A stretch of 64,000 bases of DNA from DASUAS01 sp963756895 (GCA_963756895.1 CAVWPI010000006.1:213135-277134); one strand, 5' to 3'; counted from the first letter of the stretch, positions 1 through 10,591 are shown. Made by a program: numbers and translations. Notes: generated by a model not told the origin, from the letters alone.

Positions 1-673
1 AGTTCAACACCGACGTCTCCCGCAACGAGTCGACGATCGCGCCGGGCACGACCGCCTTGGTCGCCGCCGACATGGTGACGCCCGGACACACTGCGTTGAC
101 CCGGATGTTCCGCGAGCCGAGCAGCTGCGCCATCGTCTTGGTCTGGCGGATGATCATCCACTTCGTCATGCCGTAGCCCTCGGGTGCGAGCGTCGGTGCC
201 GGCGCGTCGTCGGGCATCTGGAACAGCATGGGCAGCGACAGCGGGAACGCCGCGTTCGACGAGATGTTCACGATCGACCCGCTGCGCTGCTCCCAGAGGT
301 ACGGCAGCACGCCGTTCGACGCGTGGATGATCCCCATGAAGTTCACCGCGAGGAAGTCGTCCCACGTCGCGGTCAGCTGGTCGAACATCAGGCCGGCGTT
401 GTTCACCAGGACGTCGACGCGCCCCAACGTGTCGACAACCTGCTTCCCCATCGCCGCCATCTGCTCGCCGTCGCTCACGTCGGCCTCGATCACGAGCGCG
501 CGGCGGCCGAGCGCCTCGATGTCGTCCTTGACCGGACCGGCCTGGTCGATGCGCTTGAGATCGATGACGGCGACGTCCGCGCCCTCACGCGCCAGTGCCC
601 GTGCGTACGCCGCGCCGATGCCCTGCGCGGCACCGGTCACGATGCAGACCTTGCCCTCGAGTCGATCCCCCAC
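1..673 (-). CDS. SDR family oxidoreductase, 3' end cut by window
   Basis: Short-chain dehydrogenase/reductase, a cytosolic NAD(P)-dependent alcohol/ketone oxidoreductase. The GTG start at 673 follows a GAGGGGGAACC ribosome-binding site and begins VGDRLEGKVCIVTGAAQGIG, which holds the TGxxxGIG cofactor motif. Further on are a DVSD acidic motif, LVNNAG, NISSNAA (catalytic Ser region) and YGMTK (YxxxK catalytic pair). About 224 codons are present and the C-terminus lies outside the window. The frame stays open to base 1 with no indel. The gene is divergent from the reductase at 813, with about 140 bp between them that must hold both promoters. The substrate is unknown. Confidence 0.88.
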   Translation of the reverse strand, partial: MGDRLEGKVCIVTGAAQGIGAAYARALAREGADVAVIDLKRIDQAGPVKDDIEALGRRALVIEADVSDGEQMAAMGKQVVDTLGRVDVLVNNAGLMFDQLTATWDDFLAVNFMGIIHASNGVLPYLWEQRSGSIVNISSNAAFPLSLPMLFQMPDDAPAPTLAPEGYGMTKWMIIRQTKTMAQLLGSRNIRVNAVCPGVTMSAATKAVVPGAIVDSLRETSVLN

Positions 674-812
674 TGGTTCCCCCTCGCGCCGTCGTCTGGA
701 ATGGCCACGCCTTGACACGGCGACGATACATCTGACATTTTGCCGACGCCGGGCGAGCCCGCACCCGCTCGACACACCGGCTCGCCGGATGTCCGGACCC
801 TGGAGGCCCCGC

Positions 813-1884
813 ATGCCAACCTCACCCGTGCGCGTGGCCGTGTGGTCCACCGGCGGCATCGGCACCATCGCCATCGGCGCCATCCAGCGTCGACCCGACC
901 TCGAGCTCGTCGGCGTGTGGGTGCACAGCCCCGAGAAGGAGGGGCGCGACGCGGGCGAGCTCGCCGGCATCGACCCGATCGGCGTTGCCGCGACCAACGA
1001 CGTCGACGCCATCCTCGGCGCCGGCGTCGACTGCGTCGTCTACGCGGCGCAGGGTCCGGAGCAGGACGCGGCGTCGGTGCCCGACTACGTCGAAGCTGCT
1101 GTCGGCGGGGGTCAACGTGTCGACCACGAGCTCGTGGGCGTTGCTCCACCCGTCGACCTACGAGCCCACCTGGCGGGCGCAGCTCGAGGCAGCCGCCACC
1201 GAGGGCGGCGCATCGCTCTACGCCACCGGCATCGAGCCGGGCTTCGCCGCCGACCAGCTCCCGCTCCTGCTCACCACCATGTCGAACTCGATCACGTCGA
1301 TCCGGGCGTCGGAGATCGCCATGTACGACACCTACCCGGTGGAGTTCATGATGAAGGAGGTCATGGGCTTCGGGAAGCCGATCGACGACGAGAACGCGAT
1401 GCTCGGCCTCCCCGGGTCGATCCTCTCGGCGTGGGCGCCCGGCATCAACCTCATCGCCGACGCGCTCGGCGCGCAGCTCGACGGCATCCGCGAGGAGTTC
1501 GACCGCGCCGCCACCCCGCGCACGCTCGAGGTCGCGTGCGGCACCCTCGAGGCGGGCACGGTCGGCGCGATCCGCACGCAGGCCATCGGCGTGGTCGACG
1601 GGCGCGATGCGATCGTGATCGAACACGTGAACCGCATGGCCGCCGACATCGCCCCCGAATGGCCGACCGCGTCGCGGGACGGCATGTACCGCATCACGAT
1701 CGAGGGCGATCCCGACATCATCTGCGAGATGGCCGCGGGCGACCCCGAGCACTCGAGCCCGGGCGCGATGGTCGCGACCGCGATGCGCGCGGTGAACGCG
1801 GTCCCCTACCTGGTGGACGCGGCGCCCGGTTTGCGCACCGCACTCGACCTGCCCATCACTGCACCGAAGTACGCGTTCTCGTGA
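813..1884 (+). CDS. NAD(P)-binding dihydrodipicolinate-reductase-like protein (one frameshift)
   Basis: N-terminal Rossmann domain of the dihydrodipicolinate-reductase-like type that is common in actinobacterial lipid-degradation clusters. The ATG at 813 follows TGGAGG, and the protein opens MPTSPVRVAVWSTGGIG with the nucleotide-binding glycines. The reading frame shifts by +1 near 1092 (just after PDYV) and then continues through YATGIEPGFAADQLPLL to the stop at 1882-1884, about 356 residues in total. It is a paralogue of the minus-strand gene at 19735-20769. The stop overlaps the next start (GTGA), so it is translationally coupled to the enoyl-CoA hydratase. It is probably a reductase of an unidentified catabolic intermediate rather than a lysine-biosynthesis enzyme, because no dap genes are nearby. 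Confidence 0.75.
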
Positions 1885-2702
1885 GCGAGCTGTTCTCGAT
1901 CCATCCCGACGTGAAGGTCACGGCCGACGGCCACGTCACCACCGTCACCATCGACCGTCCCGACACCAAGAACGCGTGCACCGGCGACATGTGGGTCGCC
2001 GATCGGCGAGACGTTCCGCCGCCTCGCCTACTCGGGCACGCGCGTCATCGTCCTCACCGGTGGCGGCACCGACTTCTGCGCCGGCGCCGACCTGAGCGGG
2101 AGCGGCGCCAGCTGGTTCCGGCGGTGGCAGCTAGCAGCGGACCGATGGGCAACCAGCTCGCCGGGATGCGGGTGCTCGGTGACGCGGTCGTGGCGGTGCA
2201 CGGATGCCCCGTGCCCACCATCGCACGCGTCGACGGCGTCGCGGTCGGTGCCGGCTTCGGCCTCTCGCTGGCCTGCGACCTCACGGTGTGCTCCGATCGG
2301 GCGCGGTTCTCGGCCATCTTCGCCAAGCGCGGCATCAGCCTCGACTTCGGCACCTCGTGGTTGCTCCGCCAGCGCATCGGTGTGCACCGGGCCAAGGAGC
2401 TCGCACTCACCGCGCGCATGGTGCACGGCCCCGAGGCGTTCGACCTCGGCCTGGTCAACCGCGTGGTGCCCGCCGACGAGCTCGACGCCGCCACCGCGGA
2501 GTTCGCCGACGCCATCGCCGGTGGACCGCCGCTCGCGTTGTCGATGACCAAGCGCGAGCTCGACAACGCCGGGACGTCGTCGTTGGCACAGGCGCTCGAG
2601 ACCGAAGCGCTGGCGCAGAGCGTCAACGTGGGCACCGAGGACATCCGGGAAGCGCTCACCGCGTACGTCGAACGACGCCCGCCGGAGTTCAAGGGCCGGT
2701 GA
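1881..2702 (+). CDS. Enoyl-CoA hydratase/isomerase family protein (two frameshifts)
   Basis: Crotonase-fold protein, expected to hydrate or isomerise enoyl-CoA thioesters. The GTG at 1881 overlaps the previous stop. Recognisable blocks are VTTVTIDRPDTKNA near the N-terminus; FCAGADLSGSG, the oxyanion-hole region, readable only in frame +1; then ARVDGVAVGAGFGLSLACDL and FGTSWLLRQRIG in the original frame. An insertion near 1999 and a compensating indel near 2110-2140 explain the break. It ends RRPPEFKGR at 2700-2702, again in a GTGA overlap with the downstream ligase. Length, about 273 residues, is normal for the family. It is likely part of a beta-oxidation-type pathway with its neighbours. 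Confidence 0.8.
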   Translation: MSELFSIHPDVKVTADGHVTTVTIDRPDTKNACTGDMWVADRRDVPPPRLLGHARHRPHRWRHRLLRRRRPERERRQLVPAVAASSGPMGNQLAGMRVLGDAVVAVHGCPVPTIARVDGVAVGAGFGLSLACDLTVCSDRARFSAIFAKRGISLDFGTSWLLRQRIGVHRAKELALTARMVHGPEAFDLGLVNRVVPADELDAATAEFADAIAGGPPLALSMTKRELDNAGTSSLAQALETEALAQSVNVGTEDIREALTAYVERRPPEFKGR

Positions 2703-4468
2703 GCAACGACAGCGAGTGGTCGCTGACGCGCGTCTTCGACGTCGTCGGCGCGGCGATCCCCGACCGCGAGATGGTCGTGTGGGGCGACGTGCGCCGCACG
2801 TTCGGTGACGCGCTGGCCCGCGCCGACGCCCTCGCTGCACACCTGCAGGTGCAGGGCTTGGGGCTGCATCGCGAGCGCGCCGACCTGCGCGAACTGGGAG
2901 TGCGGCCAGGACCGCGTCGCGGTGCTGATGCACAACCGGCCCGAGCACATCGAGACCATCCTCGCGTGCTGGCGGGCGCGCGCCGTCCCGTGCAACGTCA
3001 ATTACCAGTACACCGCAGCCGAGATCGCCGAGCTGTTCCGCATGCTCGGTACGCGTGGCGTGGTGTACGAGCGCGGACTCGCGCCACTGCTGCGCGACGC
3101 GCTCGCCGAGCTCGGAGGCGAGTCGACGCTTCTGGTCGAGCTGGACGACGGCAGCGACGAAGCGTCGATTCCCGGCGCGGTCGACTTCGAGGCGATCGTC
3201 GCGGCCGGGGGCCACGTCGAGGACGACACGTCGCCCGACGACATCTACATCGCGTGCACCGGCGGCACGACGGGACGCCCGAAGGCGGTGCTGTGGCGTC
3301 AGGGCGACCTGTTCGTCGCCGCCATCGGCGGGAGCGACGACGCCGACGAGGCGACGATCCGCTCCCGCGCCGAGGCCGGCGCCGGCGTGTGGTTCCCGAC
3401 GTCGCCGCTGATGCACGTCGCCGCGCAGTGGACGGTGTTCCTCGCCGCGAGCATGGGCGCCACCGTCGTGCTGCACGACGACCGCAAGCGCTTCGACGCG
3501 CCGCACCATCCTCGCCACCGCGGCACGCGAGCGCGCGAACATGATGACGATCATCGGCGACGCGTACGCGCGGCCCTTGATCGAGGAGCTCCAACGCACG
3601 CCCTACGACCTCTCGGCGCTCGCCGTGCTCGGCACCGGCGGGACGCCCACGAGCGGGGGCGCAAAGGACGCGCTGCTCGGAGCTCCTGCCGAACGTCACC
3701 ATCCGCGACGGCTACGGCGCGTCGGAGATCGGGGTGATGGGCTCGGGCGACCAGAGCGGCCGCGTCGCCCAGACCCAGCGCTTCCAGGTCATCCCCTCGG
3801 CGCGCATCCTCGCCGACGACCGCACCCGCTTCCTCTCGCCGAACGAGACCGAGGTCGGGTGGATCGTGCGCACCGGGCACGTCCCACTCGGCTATCTCGA
3901 CGACGAGGCCGCGACCAACGCGACGTTTCCCGTCGTCGAGGGCCAGCGGGTCGCGGTCGCTGGCGACCGCGCGCAGTACACCGACAACGGCGAGGTCGTG
4001 CTGCTCGGCCGCGACTCTCTCGTGGTGAACACCGGTGGCGAGAAGGTGTTCGTCGAAGAGGTCGAGGACGTGTTGAAGCGCCACGATGCGGTCGTCGACG
4101 TGCTGGTCACCGGCCGTCCCGACGACCGATTCGGTCAGGAGGTCGTCGCCGTCGTCCAGCTCACCAGTCCCGACGCCGCCTCGCCCGGCGACCTGCGTGC
4201 CTGGTGCGGCGATCACCTCGCCCGGTACAAGGCGCCCCGCGCCGTCGTGTTCGTCGACGAGGTCCGCCGGCACCCGAGCGGCAAGGCCGACTACCGCTGG
4301 GCGAAGGAGCGTGCGGGCGAAGCGGTCGACGCCACGAACACCGGCCGACTCGCCCGCCGGGCAGAATGGGCCGCATGGACGGCAACCTGCTGGTACGGGG
4401 CGGCGACCTGGTCGACGGGACCGGTGCGCCAGCACGCCGGGCCGACGTGCGCGTGCACGACGGCCTGA
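2699..4468 (+). CDS. Acyl-CoA synthetase, FadD19-like (three +1 frameshifts)
   Basis: AMP-forming acid-CoA ligase. The GTG at 2699 overlaps the hydratase stop. The adenylate motif reads YIACTGGTTGRPKAVLWRQ, and that TGGTTG-PK-xLWRQ form resembles mycobacterial steroid side-chain ligases such as FadD19. Later motifs are RDGYGASEIG, the hinge region GRDSLVVNTGGEKVF and the C-terminal HPSGKADYRWAK with the catalytic Lys. Insertions near 2893, 3503 and 3678 move it through the three frames in turn. The nominal stop at 4466-4468 lies 94 bp inside the next gene. The last 30 residues after AGEAVDATNTG look non-native, so the true end may be near 4375. The substrate is inferred to be hydrophobic. Confidence 0.78.
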
Positions 4469-6080
4469 TCACCGAGGTCGGCTCCGACCTCGCGCCCGAC
4501 GGCGAGCGCGTCGTCGACGCCACGGGCGCGTTCGTGGCGCCCGGTCTGATCGAGTCGCACACGCACTTCGACGCCGCGGTGTGGTGGGACCCCGACTGCG
4601 ACCCGATGCCCGCGCACGGTTGCACCACGTTGGTGATGGCGAACTGCGGCCTCGGGCTGGCGCCGCTGCGCGCCGCCGATCGCGACACGATCGTCGAGCT
4701 GTTCTCGTTCATCGAGGACATCCCGGCCGAGGCGTTCCGGCTCGCGGTGCCGTGGACGTGGGAGACCTACGGCGAGTACCGCGCCGTCGCCTCCCGGCAC
4801 GGCACCGCGGTCAACACCGTCGGGTTCCTCCCCCACCAGCTGCTGCGCACGTGGGTGATGGGCGACGCGGCGTGGGAACGACCGGCGACCGTCGACCGAG
4901 CGCGAGCAGCTCTGCGCGGTGCTCGACGATGCGCTCGCAGCGGGCGCGCTCGGGCTGTCGACCTCGGTGATGGACACCGACCGCGACAACCGACCGGTGC
5001 CGAGCCGCCAGGCCGACGACGCCGAGTTCGCGGCGCTCGTCGGCGTGCTCGCCCGCCGACGGCGCCACGCTGCAGTACGTCCCGCGCATCCGCCAGCCCG
5101 AGTTCCTCGCCGACATCGAACGCGTGGTCGCAGATGACGCGCGGCGCCGGACGTGCCGCTGCTCGTCGCCGGCTACCAGCTCGAGGAGAGCGTGGCCGAC
5201 GCCCGCAAGGAGCTCGACGCGTTCCTCGCGCCCTACTGGGACGCGGGCGTGCCGCTGTGGGTGAACTACAGCGTGCGGCCGTCGCACGTGAACATGCACT
5301 TCGAGCGCTCGATCATGTGGAGCGGCGTACCGGCGTGGCACGAGCTCGCCAACGCGCGCCCCGACGACCAGCGCGCCTGGCTCGCCGACCCGTCGTGGCG
5401 CGAACGGGCGAGACGCGACTGGGATGCCTGCACCTACACGCTCGTACCGATCCGCGGGCCCGAGCGACTCCTGCTCATGGGCGGCGCGCACAGCGGCGAG
5501 TCGCTCGCCGACGCCATGGCCCGCACCGGCGCGCACCCGTCGGATGCGCTCGCCGACTGGCTGCTCGCCACCGACCTCACCGGGTACATCCGCACGTCGC
5601 ACCGCGCCGATCGACGACACCGCCGCGGTCGACGTCCTGCTCGCACCGTTCACGCTGTCGGGCGCCAGCGATGCCGGCGCGCACGTCCAGATGTTCAGCG
5701 GTGCCGGCGACGCCACCTACCTCCTGGCACACCTGGTGCGCGACGTCGGCACGCGTCTCGGTCGAGGAAGCGGTGCACGCGCTCACGGCCAAGCAGGCGC
5801 GCTTCTTCGGCATCCCCGACCGCGGCGTCGTGCGCCCGGGCGCGGTCGGCGACCTCGTGGTGTTCGCGCTCGACGAGCTCGAGCCCGGCGACGAGGTGCC
5901 GCGCACCGACCTGCCCGGGCGACGCGTGGCGCTACGGCCGCACCCCCGGCGGCTACCGGGCGACGATCGTGGCCGGCGAACCGACCTGGCTCGACGGCGC
6001 CGCCACCGGCGCCCGGCCGGGCACGATGCTCGAGCGCGGCTCAGCCGCGGCGACGGGCGCGATCGGCAGCTCGAGGTACG
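4375..6080 (+). CDS. N-acyl-D-amino-acid deacylase-like amidohydrolase (several frameshifts)
   Basis: TIM-barrel metal-dependent amidohydrolase of the D-aminoacylase type. It starts at ATG 4375 (an alternative ATG lies 9 bp upstream): MDGNLLVRGGDLVDGTGAPA, then FVAPGLIESHTHFDAAV with the HxH metal pair, and ASDAGAHVQM near the C-terminus with the barrel Asp. About seven indels between 4886 and 5926 carry it through all three frames. Removing one C at 6079 creates an in-frame TAG (77, 78, 80) and at the same time restores the overlapping P450 on the other strand, which supports this end. It is a paralogue of 54650-56345. In this setting it may hydrolyse an amide or cyclic intermediate. The substrate is not determinable. 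Confidence 0.75.
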
Positions 6081-7247
6081 CCGCGCACGGTGCTGGTGTA
6101 GAGCGGCACCGCGTGCTCGCGGTCGACCGTCCACTCCGGCCATCGCTTGAGCGTCTCCTCCACACCGATGCGACCTTCCATGCGCGCCGAGCGCGGCACC
6201 CAGGCAGAAGTGGATGCCGTAGCCCAACGTCATGTGCAGGTCGAAGTCGCGGTGGATGTCGAACGTGTCGGGGTCGGGGTAGGCGCGCTCGTCCCGTCCC
6301 GCCGCGCCGGTCACCAGCACCACCTTCGATCCGGACGGGATGGTGACGTCGTGCAGGGTCACGTCGCGCGTGGTGAAGCGGGCGTTGACGGGAGACGGCG
6401 GCTCGTACCGCAGGCTCTCCTCCACCGCGTTCGCCACCAGCGCGGGGTCGGCGGCGAGCTCGGCGCGCTGGTCGGGGTGGCGGTCGAGCAGGTCGATCGA
6501 CCACCCGAGATGCCGGGCGACGGTCTCGGTGCCGGCCGAGAACAGCACGGTGACGAACTCGGTGAGCTCGGAGTCGGACAGGCGCCGCGAGGTGCCGTCG
6601 TCGTCGACGATCTCGGCCTCGAGCAGGTCGGTGAACATGTCGTCGCGCGGGTGGCGCTTGCGGTCCTCGAACTGCTCGGCGAGGTAGCGGTTGATCTCGA
6701 CCAGCGCGTTGACCGACACGTCGTTCACCATCCCGACGGCACCCTCCTCGATGTGGAAGATGTCGTCGACGACCTTGCGGAGGTAGTCGCGATCGCCTTC
6801 GGGCACGCCGAGCAACATCGAGATCATCGTGGGTGGGAGGACGGCGGAGAAGTCCTGCACGTAGTCGAACTGCGCTTCCCCCACGTGCGGGTCGAGCAGC
6901 TCGGCGCAGACCTCGCGCATGCGGTCCTCGAGCGACGACACCCGCCGCGCCGTGAACGCGCGCGACACCAACTTCCGCAGGCGCGTGTGCTTCGGCGGGT
7001 CGGTCCAGATGATCATCCCCGTGTCGACATGCGGCTGGTCGGACATCATCTCGACCGTCGTGCCGTGCGACGAGACGTACGTCTCGTGGTCCTTGTTGGC
7101 GGCTTCGACGTCGTGGAACCGGGTGAGGGCCCAGAAGTCGTAGCGGTCGTTGTGCCAGACGGGCGTCTCGTCGCGCATCCGCTTCCAGAGCGGATACGGG
7201 TCGTTCCGCAGCTCGGGCGTGAACGGATCCCAGTACACGTCGCTCAT
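5953..7247 (-). CDS. Cytochrome P450 (two frameshifts)
   Basis: Heme-thiolate monooxygenase, soluble bacterial type. The ATG at 7247 follows GGGGAGCAACC. The protein begins MSDVYWDPFTPELRNDPYPL. The I-helix shows FSAGTETVARHLG, the ExxR helix EESLR, and the heme loop GYGIHFCLGAALARME with the Cys ligand. An extra base near 6199 breaks the protein inside the heme loop, and another at 6079 breaks it just before the end (VRGYLELPIA). As read, the stop is at 5953, giving a 128 bp convergent overlap with the amidohydrolase. An earlier stop near 6050 is possible. It is closely similar in layout to the P450 at 15445-16663. Redox partners are not adjacent. Confidence 0.85.
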
Positions 7248-7356
7248 GGTTGCTCCCCCAGGACGGCTGGCCGCACTCTACCGACGGGAGCGGAGCCAGG
7301 CCAGGAGATGTGTAGAGCTTTGTCGGATACAGTCCCGCGTGACGAGGGGGACCGAA

Positions 7357-8145
7357 GTGTTCGTCGACGGCAAGGTGGTGATGATCGTCGGGGCCGGGCC
7401 CGGCCTGGGCGCCACGCTGGCGCGACGGTGCGCGGAGGACGGCGCCGAGCTGGTGCTCGCGGCGCGCACGCCGTCGACCCTCGAACGGATCGCGGCGCAG
7501 ACCCGCGACGGCGGCGCACGCGTGGTCGCGGTGCCCACCGATGTGTCCGACCGCGACCAGGTGCGCTCCCTCGTCGAGCAGGCCGTCGCCGAGTACGGGC
7601 GGATCGACGTGCTCGTGAACGCGGCGTTCCCGCCGGCACCGGGCGGTCCGGTGGTCGAGATGGACGACGACGCCATGGACGCGTGGCGGCGCAGCATCGA
7701 CGCCGGCGCCTACGGCACGCTGCTCACGTGCCGGTTCGTGGCGCCGCACATGATCGACGCAGCCTCCGGGTCGATCGTGAACGTCACGTCGATGACCAGC
7801 CGCATGGCCCACGGCGGTCGCAGTGACTACGCCGCGGGCAAGGCGGCGATGCACCGGCTCGGATGGGCCTTGGCCGACGAGCTCGGGCCACTCGGCATCC
7901 GCGTCAACGCGGTCGCGCCCGGCGCCATCCTCGGCGAGGGCGTGCGCGGGTGGATCGAGGGCAATGCGGCCAAGCGCGGCGTCACCTTCGAGGAGCAGCT
8001 CGCGGCGCAGACCGAGCACATGGCGCTGCGCCGCATCGCCACCGAGGACGAGGTCGCGAACGCCGTCCTCTTCCTCGCCTCCGATCTCGCGTCGGGCATC
8101 ACCGGCGCCACCATCGACGTCAACGCCGGCCAGCTGTTCGGCTGA
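7357..8145 (+). CDS. SDR family oxidoreductase
   Basis: Short-chain dehydrogenase of 262 residues with no indel. The GTG at 7357 is preceded by AGGGGGACC. An in-frame GTG at 7339 lacks such a site. Motifs are VVMIVGAGPGLGATLARR (dinucleotide binding), a DVSD motif, LVNAAF in place of the usual NNAG, VNVTSM, and YAAGK as YxxxK. It ends ITGATIDVNAGQLFG. It is divergent from the P450 at 5953-7247, and the roughly 110 bp between them contain an AT-richer segment (TTGTCGGATACAGT, 7320-7333) that could be a promoter. The next gene starts 19 bp after the stop, so an operon with the amidohydrolase is likely. Confidence 0.88.
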   Translation: MFVDGKVVMIVGAGPGLGATLARRCAEDGAELVLAARTPSTLERIAAQTRDGGARVVAVPTDVSDRDQVRSLVEQAVAEYGRIDVLVNAAFPPAPGGPVVEMDDDAMDAWRRSIDAGAYGTLLTCRFVAPHMIDAASGSIVNVTSMTSRMAHGGRSDYAAGKAAMHRLGWALADELGPLGIRVNAVAPGAILGEGVRGWIEGNAAKRGVTFEEQLAAQTEHMALRRIATEDEVANAVLFLASDLASGITGATIDVNAGQLFG

Positions 8146-8164
8146 ACCTGGAGGTCGCAACCAC

Positions 8165-9367
8165 GTGAACGCCGAGCTTCCCAAGATCGTCAGCGTCGAC
8201 GACCACGTCGTCGAACCCGCGCACCTCTGGCAGAGCTGGCTTCCCGAGAAGCACCGCGGCCTGGGCCCGCGCATCGAGCGTCGGTACAGCGTCGGTGAGC
8301 GTCCGGTCGGCGGGGGCGCGTTCGCGGAGAAGTGGGGCGACGAGGGCAAGCCGGTGGATTGCTGGATCTACGAGGACCGCCTCGCGATGGTCCACCGGCG
8401 GATGTTCGCGGCAGTCGGCTTCCCGCGCGACGAGATGAAGCCGCTGGCCATGAGCTACGAGGAGATGCGGCCGGGCTGCTACGAGCCGAAGGCGCGCCTC
8501 GACGACATGGACGGCAACTGGGTCGAGGCGTCGTTGTGCTTCCCCACCTTCCCGCGCTTCTGCGGGCAGACGTTCCTCGAGGGCAAGGACCACGACCTCG
8601 GCCTCGCGTGCGTGCGCGCGTACAACGACTGGATGGTCGAGGAGTGGTGCGGTGACTCCGGCGGTCGCCTGGTCCCGCTGATCATCATCCCGCTGTGGGA
8701 CGCCGAGCTCGCAGCCGACGAGATCCGGCGCAACGCCGAGCGCGGCGTGCGGGCGGTGACGTTCTGCGAGATCCCGCCCAACCTCGGGCTGCCGTCGATC
8801 CACTCGGGCAAGTGGGACCCGTTCTTCCAGACGTGTGACGAGACCAGCACCGTGATCAACATGCACGTCGGTTCGTCGTCGAAGATGCCCGCCACCGGCC
8901 CCGACGCGCCCGTGGCGGTCGCGCTCACCCTGACGTTCGGGAACGCCATGGCATCGCTCACCGACTGGCTGTTCAGCGGCAAGCTCCAGCAGTTCCCGAA
9001 CCTGCGCCTCGCCTACAGCGAGGGCCAGATCGGGTGGCTGCCGTACGTGCTCGAACGGGCCGACGACGTGTGGGACGAGCACCGCGCCTGGGCCGGCGTC
9101 CAGGACACCGTCCTCGAACCGCCGAGCACCTCCTACTACCGCCAGGTGTTCGGCTGCTTCTTCCGCGACCGGCACGGGCTCGCGTCGCTCGACGAGGTCG
9201 GCGTCGACAACATCACCTTCGAGACCGACTACCCGCACACCGACTCGACGTGGCCCGACACCTTCGCCATCGCCACCGAGATGTTCGCCGGGCTCGAAGA
9301 CGACGCGGTGCGCAAGATCGTCCGCGGCAACGCCATCCGCATGCTCCAGCTGGATCTCACTCCATAG
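8165..9367 (+). CDS. Amidohydrolase-2 family metal-dependent hydrolase
   Basis: Intact 400-residue TIM-barrel hydrolase of the amidohydrolase-2 family, which includes decarboxylases such as ACMSD and gamma-resorcylate decarboxylase and many actinobacterial lipid-cluster members. The GTG at 8165 follows CTGGAGG. Likely metal ligands or active-site residues are His in SVDDHVVEP (near residue 14), His in VINMHVGSSS, and Asp in FETDYPHTDSTWP near the C-terminus. The family normally has an N-terminal DxHxH or a reduced form of it, and here only one His is seen in that position. It lies 19 bp after the SDR, probably co-transcribed. It could be a hydrolase or a decarboxylase. Confidence 0.83.
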   Translation: MNAELPKIVSVDDHVVEPAHLWQSWLPEKHRGLGPRIERRYSVGERPVGGGAFAEKWGDEGKPVDCWIYEDRLAMVHRRMFAAVGFPRDEMKPLAMSYEEMRPGCYEPKARLDDMDGNWVEASLCFPTFPRFCGQTFLEGKDHDLGLACVRAYNDWMVEEWCGDSGGRLVPLIIIPLWDAELAADEIRRNAERGVRAVTFCEIPPNLGLPSIHSGKWDPFFQTCDETSTVINMHVGSSSKMPATGPDAPVAVALTLTFGNAMASLTDWLFSGKLQQFPNLRLAYSEGQIGWLPYVLERADDVWDEHRAWAGVQDTVLEPPSTSYYRQVFGCFFRDRHGLASLDEVGVDNITFETDYPHTDSTWPDTFAIATEMFAGLEDDAVRKIVRGNAIRMLQLDLTP

Positions 9368-9374
9368 ACCGTTC

Positions 9375-9415
9375 TGGCGCCCCTCGACGGCGATATACAG
9401 CGTTCAGCGGCGCCA
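9375..9415. terminator. Possible bidirectional terminator hairpin
   Basis: Perfect 7-bp arms TGGCGCC (9375-9381) and GGCGCCA (9409-9415), with a run of A immediately after, lie between the convergent stops of the amidohydrolase (9367) and the thiolase-like gene (9431). The 27-nt loop is long for a terminator, so this is tentative. Confidence 0.35.
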
Positions 9416-9430
9416 AAACAGGGATCGGGA

Positions 9431-10579
9431 TCAGGTCGAGAGGATGGAGACGCCGGCGGTGCCGGGGGCGCCGTAGAGCTGGGTGTAGCCGACCTTCGGG
9501 TTGCCGGGCACCTGGCGGTCGCCGGCCTGGCCGCGCAATTGGCGCACGACCTCGTGGATCTGACGCAGCCCCGAGGCACCGATCGGCTCGCCGTTGGCGA
9601 TGAGCCCGCCGTCGGTGTTCACCGGCAACGGGCCGTCGATCTCGGTGGCGCCGTCGGCGATCAGCGTTTCCTGGTCGCCGTCGGCGCAGAAGCCGTTCTC
9701 GGCCATGTGGATCACCTCTGCACCCGCGTCGGTGTCCTGCAGCTGGATGACGTCGACGTCTTCCGGACCGATGCCCGCCATCTCGTACGCCTGGCGTGAC
9801 GCGTCGACGGTCGGGCCGACGGTCTGCTCGATCGGCAGCCACGGGCTGTGCACCTCGAATGCGCCGAGCCGGCGCGTGCGCACGGTGGTGGCCCGCAGGT
9901 ACACGGGCGTATCGGTGTAGCGGTGCGCGTGTTCGGCCTTGCAGAGGACCACCGCGGCCGCACCCTCGTCGGGGCTGCAGAACATGTACTGCGTGAGCGG
10001 GTAGTTCAGCATCGTCGACTCGAGGATCTCGTCCTCCGACAGCGGTTTGCGGCGGAACGCGTTCGGGTTGAGCGATCCGTTGCGGTAGTTCTTCGCCGCC
10101 ACCTTGGCCAACGTCGACGCCGAGATGCCGTGGTCGGTCATGTACTTGTTGATCTTCATGCCGAAGAACTTGGTGGTGACGAACTGCCCGAGGTCCCCGT
10201 ACCACGACGGGCAGGCGTACAGCCGCGGGTCAGCGCCGAACGCGCCCGGCGGGTGCTTGTCCATGCCCACCGCGATGCCGAGGTCGTGGTCACCGAGCCG
10301 AATCGTGTTCGCGGCCAGGGTCAACGCGCTCGCGGCCGTGGCACAGCCGTTGTACACGTCGGTGAACGGGATGCCGGTCAGCCCCAGGAGCGCGACGACC
10401 GCGTCGGGGTTGTCGATCTCGTAGCTCCCGGCGAACGCGAATTGGATGTCGTCCCACTTCACTCCCGCATCGGCCAGCGCGTTGCGAATGGCGATCGCAC
10501 CCATCTCGATGCCGGTGGTCTCGCCGAACCGGCCGAACGGGTGGAGTCCCACCCCGACGATGGCGACGTCCATGCTCAT
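9431..10579 (-). CDS. Thiolase-superfamily protein (SCP2/Ltp type), partner of DUF35 protein
   Basis: A 382-residue thiolase-fold protein of the lipid-transfer/acetyl-CoA acetyltransferase group. It opens MSMDVAIVGVGLHPFGRFGE. The N-terminal nucleophile Cys is about residue 79 (VYNGCATAAS). The second-half loop GGLIANGEPIGASGLRQIHE holds the His. The usual C-terminal CxG motif is replaced by QLYGAPGTAG, so the second catalytic Cys is missing. In mycobacteria, Ltp2-type members of this group act as retro-aldolases together with DUF35 proteins, and a DUF35 gene lies 12 bp upstream here. By that analogy, C-C bond cleavage of a CoA ester is an alternative to thiolysis. It is the last gene of the FadD17-like operon. 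Confidence 0.85.
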   Translation of the reverse strand: MSMDVAIVGVGLHPFGRFGETTGIEMGAIAIRNALADAGVKWDDIQFAFAGSYEIDNPDAVVALLGLTGIPFTDVYNGCATAASALTLAANTIRLGDHDLGIAVGMDKHPPGAFGADPRLYACPSWYGDLGQFVTTKFFGMKINKYMTDHGISASTLAKVAAKNYRNGSLNPNAFRRKPLSEDEILESTMLNYPLTQYMFCSPDEGAAAVVLCKAEHAHRYTDTPVYLRATTVRTRRLGAFEVHSPWLPIEQTVGPTVDASRQAYEMAGIGPEDVDVIQLQDTDAGAEVIHMAENGFCADGDQETLIADGATEIDGPLPVNTDGGLIANGEPIGASGLRQIHEVVRQLRGQAGDRQVPGNPKVGYTQLYGAPGTAGVSILST

Positions 10580-10591
10580 GATCTCTCTCCC

